Notes under the pieces: generated by a model
Seen by the model: only the letters and a program-made list of their open reading frames with translations
Databases searched by the model: none
What the model was told of the DNA's origin: nothing
NCBI RefSeq assembly: GCF_018320785.1
Contig: NC_054875.1
Location: forward strand, 27,967,157 to 28,031,156
Reading direction: 5' to 3'
Source: Cheilinus undulatus
Lineage: Eukaryota; Chordata; Actinopteri; Labriformes; Labridae
Length of the DNA: 64,000 nucleotides
Translations under genes and position numbers: made by a program
Part shown: piece by piece, positions 1 to 17,847 of the stretch
Layout of the letters: each line of letters opens with the position of its first letter
How positions within the stretch are numbered: the first letter of the stretch is position 1

Positions 1-479
1 TTGACATGCACTCTTTAATTCTATTCTAATGGTTCGAGTGGTTGTTTACTGTCAGTGTTTATAAGTTAGCCCCTTTTGAAGCTAAAGACTGGAAGAATCA
101 CCGGGATAGTCAAGCTGCTACAACTGTTTTCTGGTCCTTTGTATTAATAATGGTGTCTTATAAGCCTGTTTGGGCTAAGGATATTGTTTATTCATGACAT
201 AATTATAAAATTAAATCAATCAATCAACCATGTTTAAAACACATAATTGGTAAAGGCACATCCAAGCTTTTCTTCAGATTACCCAATTGAGAATTGCAGA
301 ATTTTTCCCTTTGGGTGAAACTGTATTATAGAGTCACCTTTTTTCCTTGTGTGGTTATTCATGCATTTTTAAAAATCTCTTCATGTTTTTCTACCAACTT
401 TAAGAAAGAAAATGAATTTTTACTTTTCAATATCTGTGGTGAGGGGAAGCAGAGAACATATGCGTTGTGTCTCACCTAC
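1..479 (-). other. apeh intron at the left edge, no exon seen
   Basis: This lies downstream of the last visible apeh exon, whose donor is at 478-479. I looked for the missing C-terminal exons on the minus strand and found none. The sequence is AT-rich and non-coding. Confidence 0.7.
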
Positions 480-3400
480 CTGTGGGATGTGTTTAATGGG
501 AGACTTGTTCAACATCTGTTCCCAAACAGCTGGATCAGGCAAACAGTCAGTGCTGTAGTCAAAGCCAGTCACAGCCATGCACCTGCAAAAGTCAAAGTTA
601 AACACCACAGGAAAAAAATATCACTGAATAGCTTTGAGGTCTTTAGTTCCCACAGTGTTTGTTTGTGCATTATTGAACACCTCCATTACTAACAGTGAGG
701 CACACTCATGGCCTTTATCCCACTCACTAACTCACAGCTGTCATGCTGAAATGTCATGGGTAGAAATGATAAAACAACACAAGATGAGTGGCTGTGTGCA
801 ACTGATGCATGAAAATATAAAACAATGTGACAGCCTTACCAGTCTGGGATGTCTGTGCTGCCAATCATAGAGGCCAGATTGGTGACAGGGTTACGAGCTA
901 TACAGGCCTTGTAGAAGCCCGGGTACTGGCCGATGAGGTGACAGGCCAGGAAACCACCATGGGAACCCCCAGAAACAGCCACCTTCTGTGCATCAAACTC
1001 TGCACCTTTCAGGACACTTTCAACAGCGAACTAAAAGGAAGACACAAGAAAGAGGAATTTTCAGAGGAGAAAAACGCACGTTAAAGGACTAAAATATGTC
1101 AAAAAAGTAACTTTACTCCCTGACTCCCATGAACTATGGTGATGAATGTCAAAAAAAATAGAAACTACACCAGCCAGAATCATGTTCCATATCACCATGA
1201 AAAAATGCCCTTGTCTTTTTTTTGACAGCAGAAACAAAATACTTGTTTACGAATTAGTTCCATTTATTAAAAACGTATTTGTCATGGTTTTATACATCTT
1301 GTATTATTCTTACATGAACATCCTTGACATCCTGGTCGCCAACATTGCCAGGTAATGAGTGGATACTGTCCTGGCCGAATCCAAGAGAGCCACGATAGTT
1401 CACTTCATAAAAAAGGGAAACAGCAACATATTGACATGTTTGTTTCAGCGCTGATGATGACAATGTACCATTATACAATCAAGACCGGTCTTCTCTTTCA
1501 AACTCATGGCTGATTGAAAAACAACCTGTTCAAGAAGGTGAAACCAGAAGTGGTTTTTTTTCCCTTGTGTGACGCAAAACTCAACAGACTATATTAAGCA
1601 GCTACAACTTCCCCGATGAAACAACTAAAAATGTTTCTATTAAAACATAAAAGATGATGGAGAAGAAAGAAAAGTTTCAGTAACTCATCAGATTATTAGC
1701 CCGAATACTTCTGCTCTGGCACTAATTTGTCTCTTTTAACAGTGCCTAGCAACACCAAACTAGGTGTGGTTATGTATATTTGCAGAAAAGCAGCAGGCTT
1801 CAGAGACAGCTTTTATGTTCAATTCTCTGGGGAACTTTTGGTTTGTTTTGATATTGGTGCATCCTGTGTAAAAAGCAAAAAAGTCTGTTCTCTTCTGATT
1901 TTGTCCTAAATCTTTGTAAATGTGCCAGCAAATGTCTCTAATCAGTCAGATTTGTTACTCACTCATGAGTATCTGCTGTGTAAAATGTAAATACGACTGT
2001 CTTCAGTGGGCTGTAAATTGTCTGATATTACACTTATCTTAGACAGCGTTCAAGAGTACTACATATTACAAAAAAGACTTAGTATTGTTGCTTATGCTCT
2101 TGGTTGCTTTTATAGGTCATAAAGAGGTGTCCCTTTTAATTCTTATCTGTTTCATAAGCAGCTGAAAACTCCACACCAGAGTCTCAATCCATACAGAAGG
2201 AAACATTTAAAGCAATTTGTCACTAAGGAAATACAAAACACTCTGAAGCCATGGAGCTTGCTGACAAACTGAGATATGCAACTGGATTGTTCTATTGAAA
2301 GCAGACAACTGGTTAAAGTTGTTGATAAGTTTCCACAATAAATACAGTTCTTATAAGCTTTAAGTAGAAATTACTCACATTAACATTTAACTTACCCAGT
2401 AGGATGGCAAAGCCCATCTGGCACAGCACAGATGATGAGAGAAGCCACTCAGCCACAATCACTGAGTGAGGACCCCCTTGGAAAAAAAGAAATGATAAAA
2501 AACACAGTATGTTATCAACCCCAGCTGTGTCTGCATGCTTATCCTCAATGGTTTAAATGCATGTAAAACAAATGCACGTTGAGCACTGCAGTCTTAGTTA
2601 AAAAAAAAAAAAAAATGGAGAACAGTGTTTCCCCTACCATTCTATTATGGGGGTGCCCCCCCCCCCCAAAACATCTAGTCAATTTTCCATAAAGCGCCAG
2701 ATCACAACAGAAGTCATGTAAGGATGCCTTTCCTATAGAGCAGGACTATACCTGGTCCCTTTATTAAACAAACTAAATAGCCTTATGCTATTTATCTTGT
2801 TAACATGAATGTTTAATTTCTGAGTCCTGGTTTCCTGCTCATTCCCTCTGACTCTATGACCAGAGCTGAGCAAACCCACACGCTCACTGACCAGAGCCCT
2901 GCTTTCTCTTCTCCATGCTTTGTGTGACACACACAGACACATAACACAGAGGTTGAGTCAACTTTTATACATTCTAACTGGCTTCAGGTGTGATTTCTAG
3001 ATTGCCAGCACCTGTTACTTGCCACAGGTCAGTTTAAATGAGCATCACATGCTTGAAATAAAATGATTTACCCACAGTTTAAAAAGGGTGCCAATAATTT
3101 TGTCCAGCCCATTTATGAGTTTTGTTTAAAATTATGTCAATTCTGGCTTTGTTCTTCTGTTTTTTTTTGTGTTGTTCCAATGCACATAAATAAAATGAAC
3201 CAAAAAAAATTGTAATAGCAACAATTTCTGGGAGAAATGGTGTATTTTTCTGGAAAAATTCCAGGGGTGCCAATACTTTCATCTATGACTGTATAAGGAA
3301 CAGATCTAAACACGTTAACAGATTTCATCCTGAGATTAGACTTAAAAATCAAGCATTCTGACACTCCACTCCAAACATGAATTTATCATTTCATAATCTT

Positions 3401-6400
3401 GTAATTGATATTAAAACAACAAAAACGCAATGCTTCCTGACTGCTGATTCTGTTTGCACACAAGAAAATAATAAAAATAACTGACCATGAGGAGTGACGA
3501 TAAGAGGCAGCTTCACTCCATCTTTAATCTCCTTCGGTTTGATCAGCAAAGCTTCAAAATCAAGGCCAGCTGGAAGAATTTATAGAATATTAATTAGTTA
3601 GTCACTCCTAAGATTACGAACACTGTTTTTTATGTGTCAGAAAGACAGTGATATCTATTTAACGCTTTTTGTTCTGAAAGATAAAATGATTCTGCCTGCT
3701 GTCCATAGAAGATTCCTCACATAAACTTCTGTACTCCTCAACTGATGGCAGAAATTAGGTAGAGTTAACTGTCCTCATTCACTACCTCATTGTTTTGCAT
3801 GAAAAAGCAAATCTTTCTACAAATCTTTTGCATCCAGTGTTAGTTGAATTTAACACGTCATTATTAATATAAAACAGATGGCTAACTATCTGATAGCCAG
3901 AACTATTATATAGGACACTTTATAAAGTAAACATATCTAAGTCAATACTTTATTTCTGTCATATACAGTTGTATGCTAAAATTTTAGGCATGCAGAGCAC
4001 TAAGCATTCACTGTGGGGCCAGACGTGCCACAATCTGGGGCTGGTGAGGAGTCAAGCTCGACGCATGTCGTCACATGCACATTGCTCAGCAGCCAAGGTC
4101 CAGCTTGACAGCATCTCTTTTGTCCAAGCCTTTTCACCCCAGACTCTTAGGACATCTACAGCACTACCTCTCTGGATGGTACCCTAGGCCGTGCTTACAC
4201 GCCATATCCACCCTGTACTCTGCCCCTAAAGCTGTGGACTTTGATGTTTTTATTGTTCAAAAGATTATTTTCCCATGCCCCTGATAATATTCAACAACAT
4301 CTTGAGCACAACTGAGGTTGTGTCAATCCTCCTTCCTGCCTGATGATGCTCTCAGGCGTATCTACTCTTTACTTCAGCCTCAATTTTTGTCCCAAAAATG
4401 CTTAAAAGTTCTGCATAGCACTGTATATTGATATTTAAAAAGTACAATAAGATATTAAAAATATATGCAGTTTCTATAAGCTTAATATGAGCAATTAACA
4501 TTTGATTCTTGCCATTGTAATTCTATCATCTTGGAATTAGAGTTTATTTCTTAGTTTTGTGCTGCACTGAATGTGATTTTAGCTATTTCTATTTTCAGTG
4601 TTTAAGCACTGGTTGTGGGGTGATTCCTGGTCTTGGCACATGTTTGGTGCATATTTTCCCCCACTCTCTCTCCCCCATAGTACCTATCTCCTTTCGACTG
4701 CCAACTCTAATAAAGGCAAAAGCCCCAAAAAAAAACATCTTTAAAAAGGTGAGAGTACAAAAAACTGATATATATATATATATATCTCATGCAGCCCTAC
4801 TTTGAAATTACAATTTCAACTTAGGTTTGACAACATTTATCAGATATTGATTATCGTGAAGCTGTTACAGCATACTGCAGTGTGTATGAATGTAGGCACT
4901 ATTTGTCTATATGAAGCAATTCTTAATTTGAATCTTTTTATATTCAAACTTTAAATTCTTACGATATTGACTGTTGTTTTGCTCTGGAGGTGGGGTGAAA
5001 GTCAAGATCTGCCAATCAATATCAGGTAACTTCTGAGAGTCTTCCAAAATAACCCAGGCAACTTCCTCCTGAGAATCCCTGGGAGGAAGGAAGCCCACCC
5101 TCTGGACACAGAAAATATTATAACAGCATCAGCACCTTCTGCATCACGAGAAGTTGTATTTTTAAGTACTTAGATACTTTAAGCTACAACTAAAATCTCA
5201 TTGTTCAAAGAAAAAAAAAAAACAGCTTACCAGACTTGGAGGGCTGTTTGGAGAGGAGCAGCTGACCACCATCAAATCTCTCTCCATGTTCAGCAGACAC
5301 CAGTTACCAATAACAGACTCTACAGACAAACAAAGAACATTATTAGACACAAATTTTTAAAAAAGGGTTTAACATATTCAACAACCATAGTTACACTGGC
5401 AAAGCAGCTATTAAGAGACAGAACTGAAAAAGGAATAGACCTAGTCCTGAGTAACGCTGTATCTTGTGACTCACTTGAAGTCAGAGAGGTGATACTCCCA
5501 GTGCTTATATCCACCATTAACAGATCCTACAAAAAAGAAAATACCTTTGTATTAACTACTTATTGAAATATTATTCACTTGAATATCTTTCTTTGAGAAA
5601 ATACTACTTTAAAATACACCCTATTATACTTGTGAGTATGAAAAGCCATTTCCCAGAGCTTTCCTGTACCTTGCGACTGCGCTGAGGGCAAGATATAATA
5701 ATCCGCTGGCTATCAGCTGACCAGCACTGAGGGGACAACTGAGAGCTGTAGATACCAGCAAAGCCATCTGTAATGATTGACAAATACATACAGATGCAAT
5801 TTAATTTAATATAAGTGTGAAAAATGTGCACTAATATCATAAAGCTTCTTACCTTCTGTAGGCCTCTTAACCTCATCCACCACCACAGAGGTCTTCTTAG
5901 TATACCAGTCATACTAGAAATATCAACAGAAGAGGAAAAAGTATGTATTTTGCTTTAGCAATGTAATAAGTTGAAACACTGTGTGAAACACATCTATTGC
6001 TATGTAGCCTGTCAAGTTTGTACAGAAAGTATTATAAGTGAAGTGCCAATGTGTTAACGATCAAAGAGGCTAAGTCCTGCCCTACCATACAGAGGCGGCT
6101 GCACTGCATGTGTGGTCCAAAGACAGAACATTCCAGGTAAACAATGCGACACTGATCAGGGCTCAGCCTGGGGGAGCACACAGCACTGGTGCCTGATGAC
6201 AGCTGCTCTGAAGGGACACAACAAAAAATTACCAAAAACCAGCTACAGGTCTTCACTCTGACTAAACATGTAAATGTTTTAAATGTAATGCTTAAAACAA
6301 GTTAAACAAGAACAACTTCATGTTAACATATCTTACAGGAGATTACAAAGCACAAGACTTATATATTGAGTATATGTAAGTGTTTAACTTCATTTATTTC

Positions 6401-9400
6401 ATGTTGTAGAGGTCTAAATAAAAGAAAAGGCCAATAACTAAGAATCAAAGCTGCCAACTCTACCATTTTCCCTAGGTTTCTTCCATATTTTAAGGCCATT
6501 TCCCACCCACCTCTCGTTGTGTTATCCCTCCTGGGAAAGTCCTATAATTTCACTGCCCTACTAATAATAATCCATATACACCGATCCGTATTTTTTGAAG
6601 ACAGCTAAGTTTACAGATAGTCTATGAATCACATTCTACACACACTATACACACCTACACAGAATCTTAGCCCCTCACATCCCATTAACCCACAACCCAA
6701 TCAAGGTGTGTGCACGACTGCACTCTACATGAGCAAGAAGGGGGACAAACCTTCATGAAGGAAAAAGCTAGTTGAAAATATCAGGACAGGGACAGGACTG
6801 GCAAAGCTCTGTAAATTTTTTTTTATCATAGTTTATACATAGATCTTTTGGCAAGAACAAGCTTGTATAGGCCTTTTCTGTAGGGATTTTATAAATGTAA
6901 ACCATTAACATTGATGTTTTTATTTTCCATGTGGATCCTGGGGGGCTTAGCTTTTCTTAGGGGGCAAAGGAAAAAAGGTTTGGAACAACTGATCTAGATA
7001 ACCAAAATGTAGAAGAAAACTTCTCTGTTATTTCTGCATAAGCATCACTAGACTGTGAATGATGACATAAATGAGAAAATTAATGGGGGAACTGAAAGCA
7101 AGACCTTTAGACTAATTTAAATGAAAAAAGTGAGTGATTCTGTGAGTTCTTTCATAAAACAAGGCAATTCAATAAAGAATGTATGCATTAAAAAATACCA
7201 GATAACAGGAAATAAAGTGTTTCATTGCAAAAATTTAAAGACCTGTGCTCGAAAAATGTGATGTCCTCGCCAAAACTGAAGCCAATACCCATGTGACTCA
7301 GCATACCTGCTTCCAACTGCACAACAATAGCAACGAGGCAAAACTCTTGGCACTCCGTCAGCTCCCCACTCCTCCCTTAAACTGAACCCTAAATGTTTGC
7401 ACGTATGGCAATAAGATTTTCTTGTCAATATTTGAAAATAATATTATTCTATTTAATCTGCTGCACTTTGTATTTAGTAACTTATTTAAATATTTTTTTC
7501 CTGAAATTCTGGCAGTGTATTTGTGACAATATACATCTCAGTGAAACTCATGGGTTTAAGAAACTGTATATTTGCCGATTTATGTTGTTATTTTGTCTTC
7601 TCACTACCAGAGTCAGAATGGTATAGTTTTATTTTTTTAACTAAAATTACAAGATGATGTTCACCTGAAATCTCTGTCAAAAATTACTAAAAAGATGGTC
7701 ACGAAAAAAGAAAAACAGCCATTCCCTTACCACATTTCCCACCAGTGAGATCCACATAGAAGAGAGATGACCTAAAAGACAAAATAATTAAACCTAAATA
7801 ACTTCAAGTGTGAGCATAAAGGCATTTTGAATAACATGAGTTAATCCGTCTTAGTACAAAAGGTGATTACCTCCTGTTTGGACAGTACTTGAGGCCCAGT
7901 CTAAAAGGCTCATGCCACCAGCCTACAAACACTACGCCTGTGTCACCCGGAGCCCAAAACGCCTGGAGAATGAGAAATTGTTTTAAAATGCAACACCAAT
8001 ACTACAAGGATATATGAAGAACACTTCAAACAGAGCCATGCATTGTCACATAAACTGCAGTGCCAACCTGTCCAGGTGAGATATTTTCGGGCACTCCCTC
8101 CAACACAGAGACGCTGTCACCGTCTATGTCCAAGACACAAAGCACTGGACGGCTCTTACTAACCAGTGCCTCTCCCCAATCCTCATGGAAGACAAACTGC
8201 TCCCCCTGCAGGGAGAAAAAAAAAAGGAGCAAGAACATTTCAAGCTTATGTAAAAGTGTCATGTATGTTAAACTACAGTTTGAGCATTAAAAATTTTTAT
8301 GTTTCAAAATTTTTTATTCCATTCACTTTTACAGCTTCCTTTTTCTCCACCCGTATGGCCTCCTCCTCATCTCCAATAGATGATAAAGCTGTGGAGTTAG
8401 ACTATACACAGAAACAAAGAAACAGAGAACAGAGTGATTGGCAACTAGTCAGACTTTATTTTAATAATAGATGCTGTACTCTTTAAGTAAATACTGAAAC
8501 AACATTGCATTAATCAGAGAGCTGAGAACTTGTTTTTCAGCTTCCAGTGGCGACAACCCTATCAATGTTAATTGTCAATCTATTAATAGTTTGAGGCATG
8601 TAAAATACCAGGAGTGTTTTCCACTAAAAATATTTTTAAAATGCCTGATTTTGCATTTTTCTTTGATTGAATGATAGGCTTACTTTAGTTGCATGCCATT
8701 ATCTTTGAGATAATTTTGAACCTGTTTGGTGAGCATGTTTTCATTTCTCTCCAATCTAATAACTCTACAACACAGCAATCAAGCCCTACTTAAAGCAGTC
8801 TGTTAGTTTGTGTAGTGTTTAATGCAACACGTGTTGATGTTAGTAAAATGTTAAACCTGTGAAAAACTCAGGAGTTATAACTAATTAACTCTGAATACAG
8901 CTTTGTCAACAGACCTGGAAGAAAGATTCTGCCTTGGGCCTCTTCCTCTCTGCCACATATAAGAGGTGGGTCCCAGAATGGGACCAAACCAGAGAGCCAA
9001 ACTGGTCTGTGGAAGTAGAGCACAGTGTTATTGACAGCTAAACAACAAATGTAAAGGCAACATTTTATATAAACCGGTATTTGAACTGCAGATACCTTAC
9101 CATCTTCATAGACTTTGCCATGCTTCTTTAAAGCTGTCAGATTGATACTCTTCATCTTGATGTTTTTACTCCAGATCTGCAGGATGACAGGGTAGAAGAG
9201 TGTAAAATATCAGGTTCATAATGCAAACACAGATGGGATTTTGAACCTTCACTGCAGGTACTAACAACTGGCAGATAGATGCAGATGAACACCTCACATA
9301 AGTCAATGAAAAGTGGAAAAGACTATTTTTCAGATTGTAAAGGACTCAATAATGGATCAGGGACAACAGAACACAAACCTCCAGAAACTGTGTGTCCTCC

Positions 9401-10422
9401 CCTTTGATTGTGCACTCTCTGACCACAGCCTTCATTTCACCAGAAGGTGAATCCTTACTGAGCAACCTGTCAGGAGACACAAGTTGAGTCAAAACGGAGT
9501 GCAGGCTGATGGGTCCCTCAATCCCTTTTCAGACAAAATGTTGAACTCATCACAGTGTTGATTATTACTTTTTTAACACCACCCCAGAGAAATGTAAAAA
9601 TGTTTACATACTCTCCTTTGATTTCAGTGCTGTTTCCAGAGGCTCCAGAGAAGACTACCGATTTGTCATCATGGAATACAATGTACTGTCTGCAGAACTT
9701 GACGTTCTCATTTCTCTCCAGATCACGCTGGCTCCATTCTGCAATAAATACAACTCTATGAATGTTATTGAGAACACACAATAAAACCATAGTAAAAGAT
9801 AATGTTGATATCTACCTGTGTAGATGTTGCTGTATTTGCCTCCATACTGGGACGTAATGACAGGTCCAATATCTGCTCTGCTTAATGAAGGGAAGAGGCT
9901 GAGTTCTTTGTAAAGCCTGACAATTTCCTCAGGGCTGGTAATCACCTGACAACAAGCAGCAGAAAAACTCACACTACGACTCAATGACACGAATTGTCTC
10001 ACAGCTAACAATGCCCTATTCATTTCTTTGCTAGTAAGCTAGCCAACGAGTTAATGAAAAGTAAACAGTTTTCAATTGAAAACACCAGTACATTGATAAA
10101 AATGTTAACAGTTCAACCTTGCTGAATGAGAATACAATGATATAGGAAAAAACTGACAACGCAATCAAGCTTATTAGTTTCTAGCACAGTCTGGCGAATT
10201 TACACTAACCAGGAACTTCCTGTAGCAGCAGACAAACAACAGGACAATCTGCTAGCTTGACTTGTGAGCTGGCTAGCGTTATTAATTAAGCTATGTTCAA
10301 AATGGCATGACAGCGTTACGAATCTTAGCTGGAAATTTTTAAAACTATAAAGACTATTTCTGTAACTCTGTACATGTTCATAATCGAATTAAAAGCCCGT
10401 TTAGTAATACCTGTGACTCCAT
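480..10422 (-). CDS. apeh: Acylaminoacyl-peptidase (acylamino-acid-releasing enzyme), 3' end missing
   Basis: This is an S9-family serine oligopeptidase that removes N-acylated residues from short peptides in the cytosol. Coding exons in sense order: 10411-10422, 9816-9945, 9612-9738, 9379-9466, 9101-9176, 8915-9006, 8327-8401, 8068-8205, 7871-7962, 7731-7771, 6086-6207, 5853-5913, 5670-5767, 5475-5526, 5231-5319, 4963-5101, 3486-3569, 2396-2476, 1314-1402, 840-1030, 480-582. All junctions are GT-AG and the frame stays open for 660 codons. The N-terminal part (from MESQ) is the beta-propeller, with motifs such as WSHS and SADSQR. The C-terminal hydrolase part has HGGPHS, NYRGS and nucleophile Ser585 in GGSHGG. 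Human APEH has 732 residues, so about 70 residues with the catalytic Asp and His lie left of position 1. Family assignment rests on remembered human sequence; exon edges are inferred from splice consensus. Confidence 0.95.
840..1030 (-). other. apeh: apeh exon 20, nucleophile exon
   Basis: This exon encodes residues 563 to about 626. It carries the GGSHGGF nucleophile elbow with Ser585 and the substrate-pocket stretch [11 protein letters not shown]. The acceptor is at 1031-1032 and the donor at 838-839 (plus-strand coordinates). It is the most informative exon for the peptidase assignment. Confidence 0.93.
3060..3297. mobile_element. Tc1/mariner terminal fragment in apeh intron 17
   Basis: The block holds two phrases typical of one end of teleost Tc1-like elements: gggtgccaataattttgtcc near 3086 and ggggtgccaatactttcat near 3265. 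It finishes with actgtata at 3290-3297. No transposase coding remains. It lies between apeh exons 17 and 18. Assignment is from recognised terminal phrases only. Confidence 0.7.
3964..4425. mobile_element. Non-autonomous TIR element, copy 1 (apeh intron 16)
   Basis: The element is about 460 bp and starts and ends in TACAGT-type inverted repeats about 28 bp long, with several mismatches. It begins tacagttgtatgct and ends catagcactgta, and TA dinucleotides flank it as in the Tc1/mariner group. The interior has no transposase. A second copy in the same orientation is at 17848-18391. Shared interior phrases include cagcattctctttt-like and accctaggc blocks and ctaaagctgtgg. Confidence 0.75.
4597..4750 (+). 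mobile_element. tRNA-derived SINE, degenerate copy
   Basis: This has the tail of the SINE family seen again at 12392, 19712, 22976, 48478 and 59236: a pyrimidine block (cactctctctccccc), then taataaaggcaaaagcc and an A-rich end. The tRNA-like head is badly decayed. It sits in apeh intron 16. Confidence 0.65.
4768..4785. repeat. (AT)n microsatellite
   Basis: A perfect AT dinucleotide run of about nine units follows the SINE A-tail at 4597-4750. This is a common site for microsatellite birth at retroposon tails. Confidence 0.9.
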
Positions 10423-11004
10423 GATAGGATCGATGTGTGTCGCTACTTTGCAAATATCAAGCAGTTAGTAGTACAATGGAGTGGGTGTTCCATTGTAAAG
10501 CTCATAAAAGTGGACACAAAGTTTCCGGTAATCACTTCAGAACTAAAGCTAAATTCTTATTACATCTTTCACAATTAAACTAGGCCAGAAGAAAAAAATG
10601 ACGTTTAAGTCAACAAGGCAACACGCAACATATGACAAAAAGCTTAGAACGTCTCACCTAAATTTAATGGCTTGCTAATATGACTTGTATATAAATGTGC
10701 TTTTATTTTGAAGGCATAGTAAGGACACGTCTCTCAACCGGAAGCAGAAGACAAATAAGTAACTGCTCAATTAACGCCCTCTGGAGTTATAAACGGTTAT
10801 AAACCAAAGTCTGTGGACCAGTATAGTACATTATAACAAAGAGTTAACGCTTATTTTTGTGTTGTCTCATGGAAAACCGCGTTCAAACATTACGTCAAAC
10901 TTATCGTGTATTAAAATCCCAGTATAGGTGAGATTCAAGTGAATGACCACGATTGCACTGTTTCTGTCAGTCAGCTGGTGTAGGTGGGGTCACAAAGAGC
11001 CAAG
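10423..11004. promoter_or_regulatory. Head-to-head promoter of apeh and capza1
   Basis: The start codons of apeh (minus) and capza1 (plus) are 582 bp apart, and both 5' leaders must fit in this interval. ETS-type cores occur in both orientations: ACCGGAAGC at 10737-10745 (plus) and TTTCCGGT at 10522-10529 (ACCGGAAA on minus). The capza1 start overlaps CAAGATGGC, a YY1-like initiator core. No TATA box is obvious. Paired ETS sites plus YY1 are typical of TATA-less housekeeping promoters; function here is inferred. Confidence 0.6.
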
Positions 11005-15897
<4,893 letters not shown>

Positions 15898-17225
15898 AGG
15901 AAGGTTAGGGACTGACCAGGGAGACACACACTTCACTGGGCCCACCTAAACATGTGCAAGGACTAACCAAAGCAAAACTTTATCAGTATGGGGCAAGGAA
16001 TTAATAATAACAATAATGATTAAAAAAAGTATAACTGAAGAATTGAAGACTGTTTGGCACAGATATCCGTCTGCTGTAAAGAAGATGTGGTCATGGAGAT
16101 AATCATGGTTTGGAGAGGGCAGTTTCTTCTGGGTGTGTGTTGTCAAAGAGTTGTGTTGGGCCAGTGTGCGGGGCTGTGCTCAGGACTGCTACATTACTGA
16201 AGTAAATTTTCCTTTGGCTGTCTGATGAATCATAGACAAGGACAAGGTTTCAGAAGTTTCTATACCTTTTTTTTTAGCTTAACTGATGCAGAAATGCGAT
16301 CATGTCACAATACAGATTTTAGCACAGATGGAAAGAAACATGAGGCAGCTGATATCAGAAATAAAGCACACCATCTCATATCAAGGTCTGATTTTGACTG
16401 GATAAATAAGTTTTCACAATCTTTTGCTTGAAATCAGGACAATACCTGGAAATTCAAAATGGAAATGGAAATTCAAAGCTGACACCATAACAGGTGTCAA
16501 GCTTGGTGTTGGGATATAGATGATATTTCCAAAAGACTTAAACATTTCAGAGTAGCAGGAACCTCTGCATAGCTCCCTACCTGCCCACCAGACTCTGCTG
16601 TTTGTCAGTGTCTGTCCAGGCTGAGCGAGTGTTTACTTGTTTTCTGTCGTGTGCCGCTGATGTATACGTCTCAATCCATGCAATGATGACTGAAGTGAAG
16701 ATAAAGCAACTTTACGCTGCTGCATCTATAATGCATTCTCTCTTCTCTTGCTTTGACAACACCATCTCCATTGCTGTACAGCTTTTCCTTTGAGAAAGGA
16801 AAACAGACTCATATTTACCAAGATTTATTTGCCAAAATCTCTTTCCTATGGTAAAGAAACTCCATCCTCCCACCCATGTATGCAAATTTCTATTTTAATA
16901 CGCTGGTTTTTTTTGTTGTTGTGAGTCTTAGGATATTGCACTCTTCACTGTTTGTGTGTTGGCCAATGCCAAGTGAACACAGAGCAGTTGCCATGTAAGG
17001 CAACATCATATACTGTATATCTTAAACAACGTCTGCAAGGCCGCATCATACTGTAAGTGTTAAATGACTTCTAAGTAGGCTGACTCTGGATCAGTTACTT
17101 TTTTAGCTCTACTACGTGCAGTGTTCAACCCTCACATTATACTTCATCTGTGTGCCGATCAGTTCTTAAGACTTTACTGCCCCATTCTGTTGTAAAAATA
17201 AATGGACTGAACATCTTGGCTTGTC
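15898..17225 (+). other. capza1: capza1 3' UTR
   Basis: About 1.3 kb follow the TAG stop before the first convincing polyA signal, AATAAA at 17197-17202. No coding potential was recognised. The extent is inferred from the polyA signal. Confidence 0.7.
17197..17202 (+). terminator. capza1: Polyadenylation signal AATAAA of capza1
   Basis: A canonical hexamer about 1.3 kb after the capza1 stop. The T/G-containing stretch ggcttgtcctttatt follows it, as expected for a downstream element. Cleavage is probably near 17215-17225. Confidence 0.65.
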
Positions 17226-17847
17226 CTTTATTTCACACAGAAGACCATGCATTGGTAAAAAAAGAAAAAAATAATTGAATCATTTTTACTCCTTAGGGGA
17301 GGTTGTGTACATTTTAGGTACTTTTCATTCATTTCTGGATAAATTTGGCTGTATTCATGGATATGGCAGGAATTTTGGCAAGACTGTGTGTTTGTATTTG
17401 ATCTTATTTCCAGCTCAGCTAAGTCTAAAATTCACTGTATACAAGCAAGTTCCTCTCATGCTGTTTAGCGCAAAAAAATGCACCACTGAAACCCATTCAA
17501 ACTACAGTTTTTTTTTCTCACTTCCATTAAAGCACAATACATGCATTTTTTTATCTGGGTGTCAATTTGAGCTTTTGCCTTGGAATTGATCATTTCTACT
17601 ACTTGCCACCAGATGGCGTCATTTTGACCATATTTTGCATACGGAGAAATAATACACTAAACATAAAAAATAAAGCATAAAAATCAATGTTGCTGGTTAT
17701 CACTGAAATATCCCAGGCTGTAATAATACAACACAAAAAAATACTTTGGGCTAAGGGCTAAAATACTTAAAAATTCATGCATATTTGATATGACTAATAA
17801 GATCAGTTGTAGCTGAAAAATATTAAAGAAAAAATAAAATGTTAATG

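Noticed and set aside
2656..2667. C12 homopolymer in apeh intron 17
   Set aside because: A simple run in non-coding sequence, probably within an old repeat; no function suggested.
9655..10023. Treating the 122-codon minus-strand ORF as the real apeh 5' exon
   Set aside because: The MESQ first exon at 10411-10422 with a good donor and the family-like N terminus fits better. The longer reading is kept only as an alternative-isoform hypothesis.
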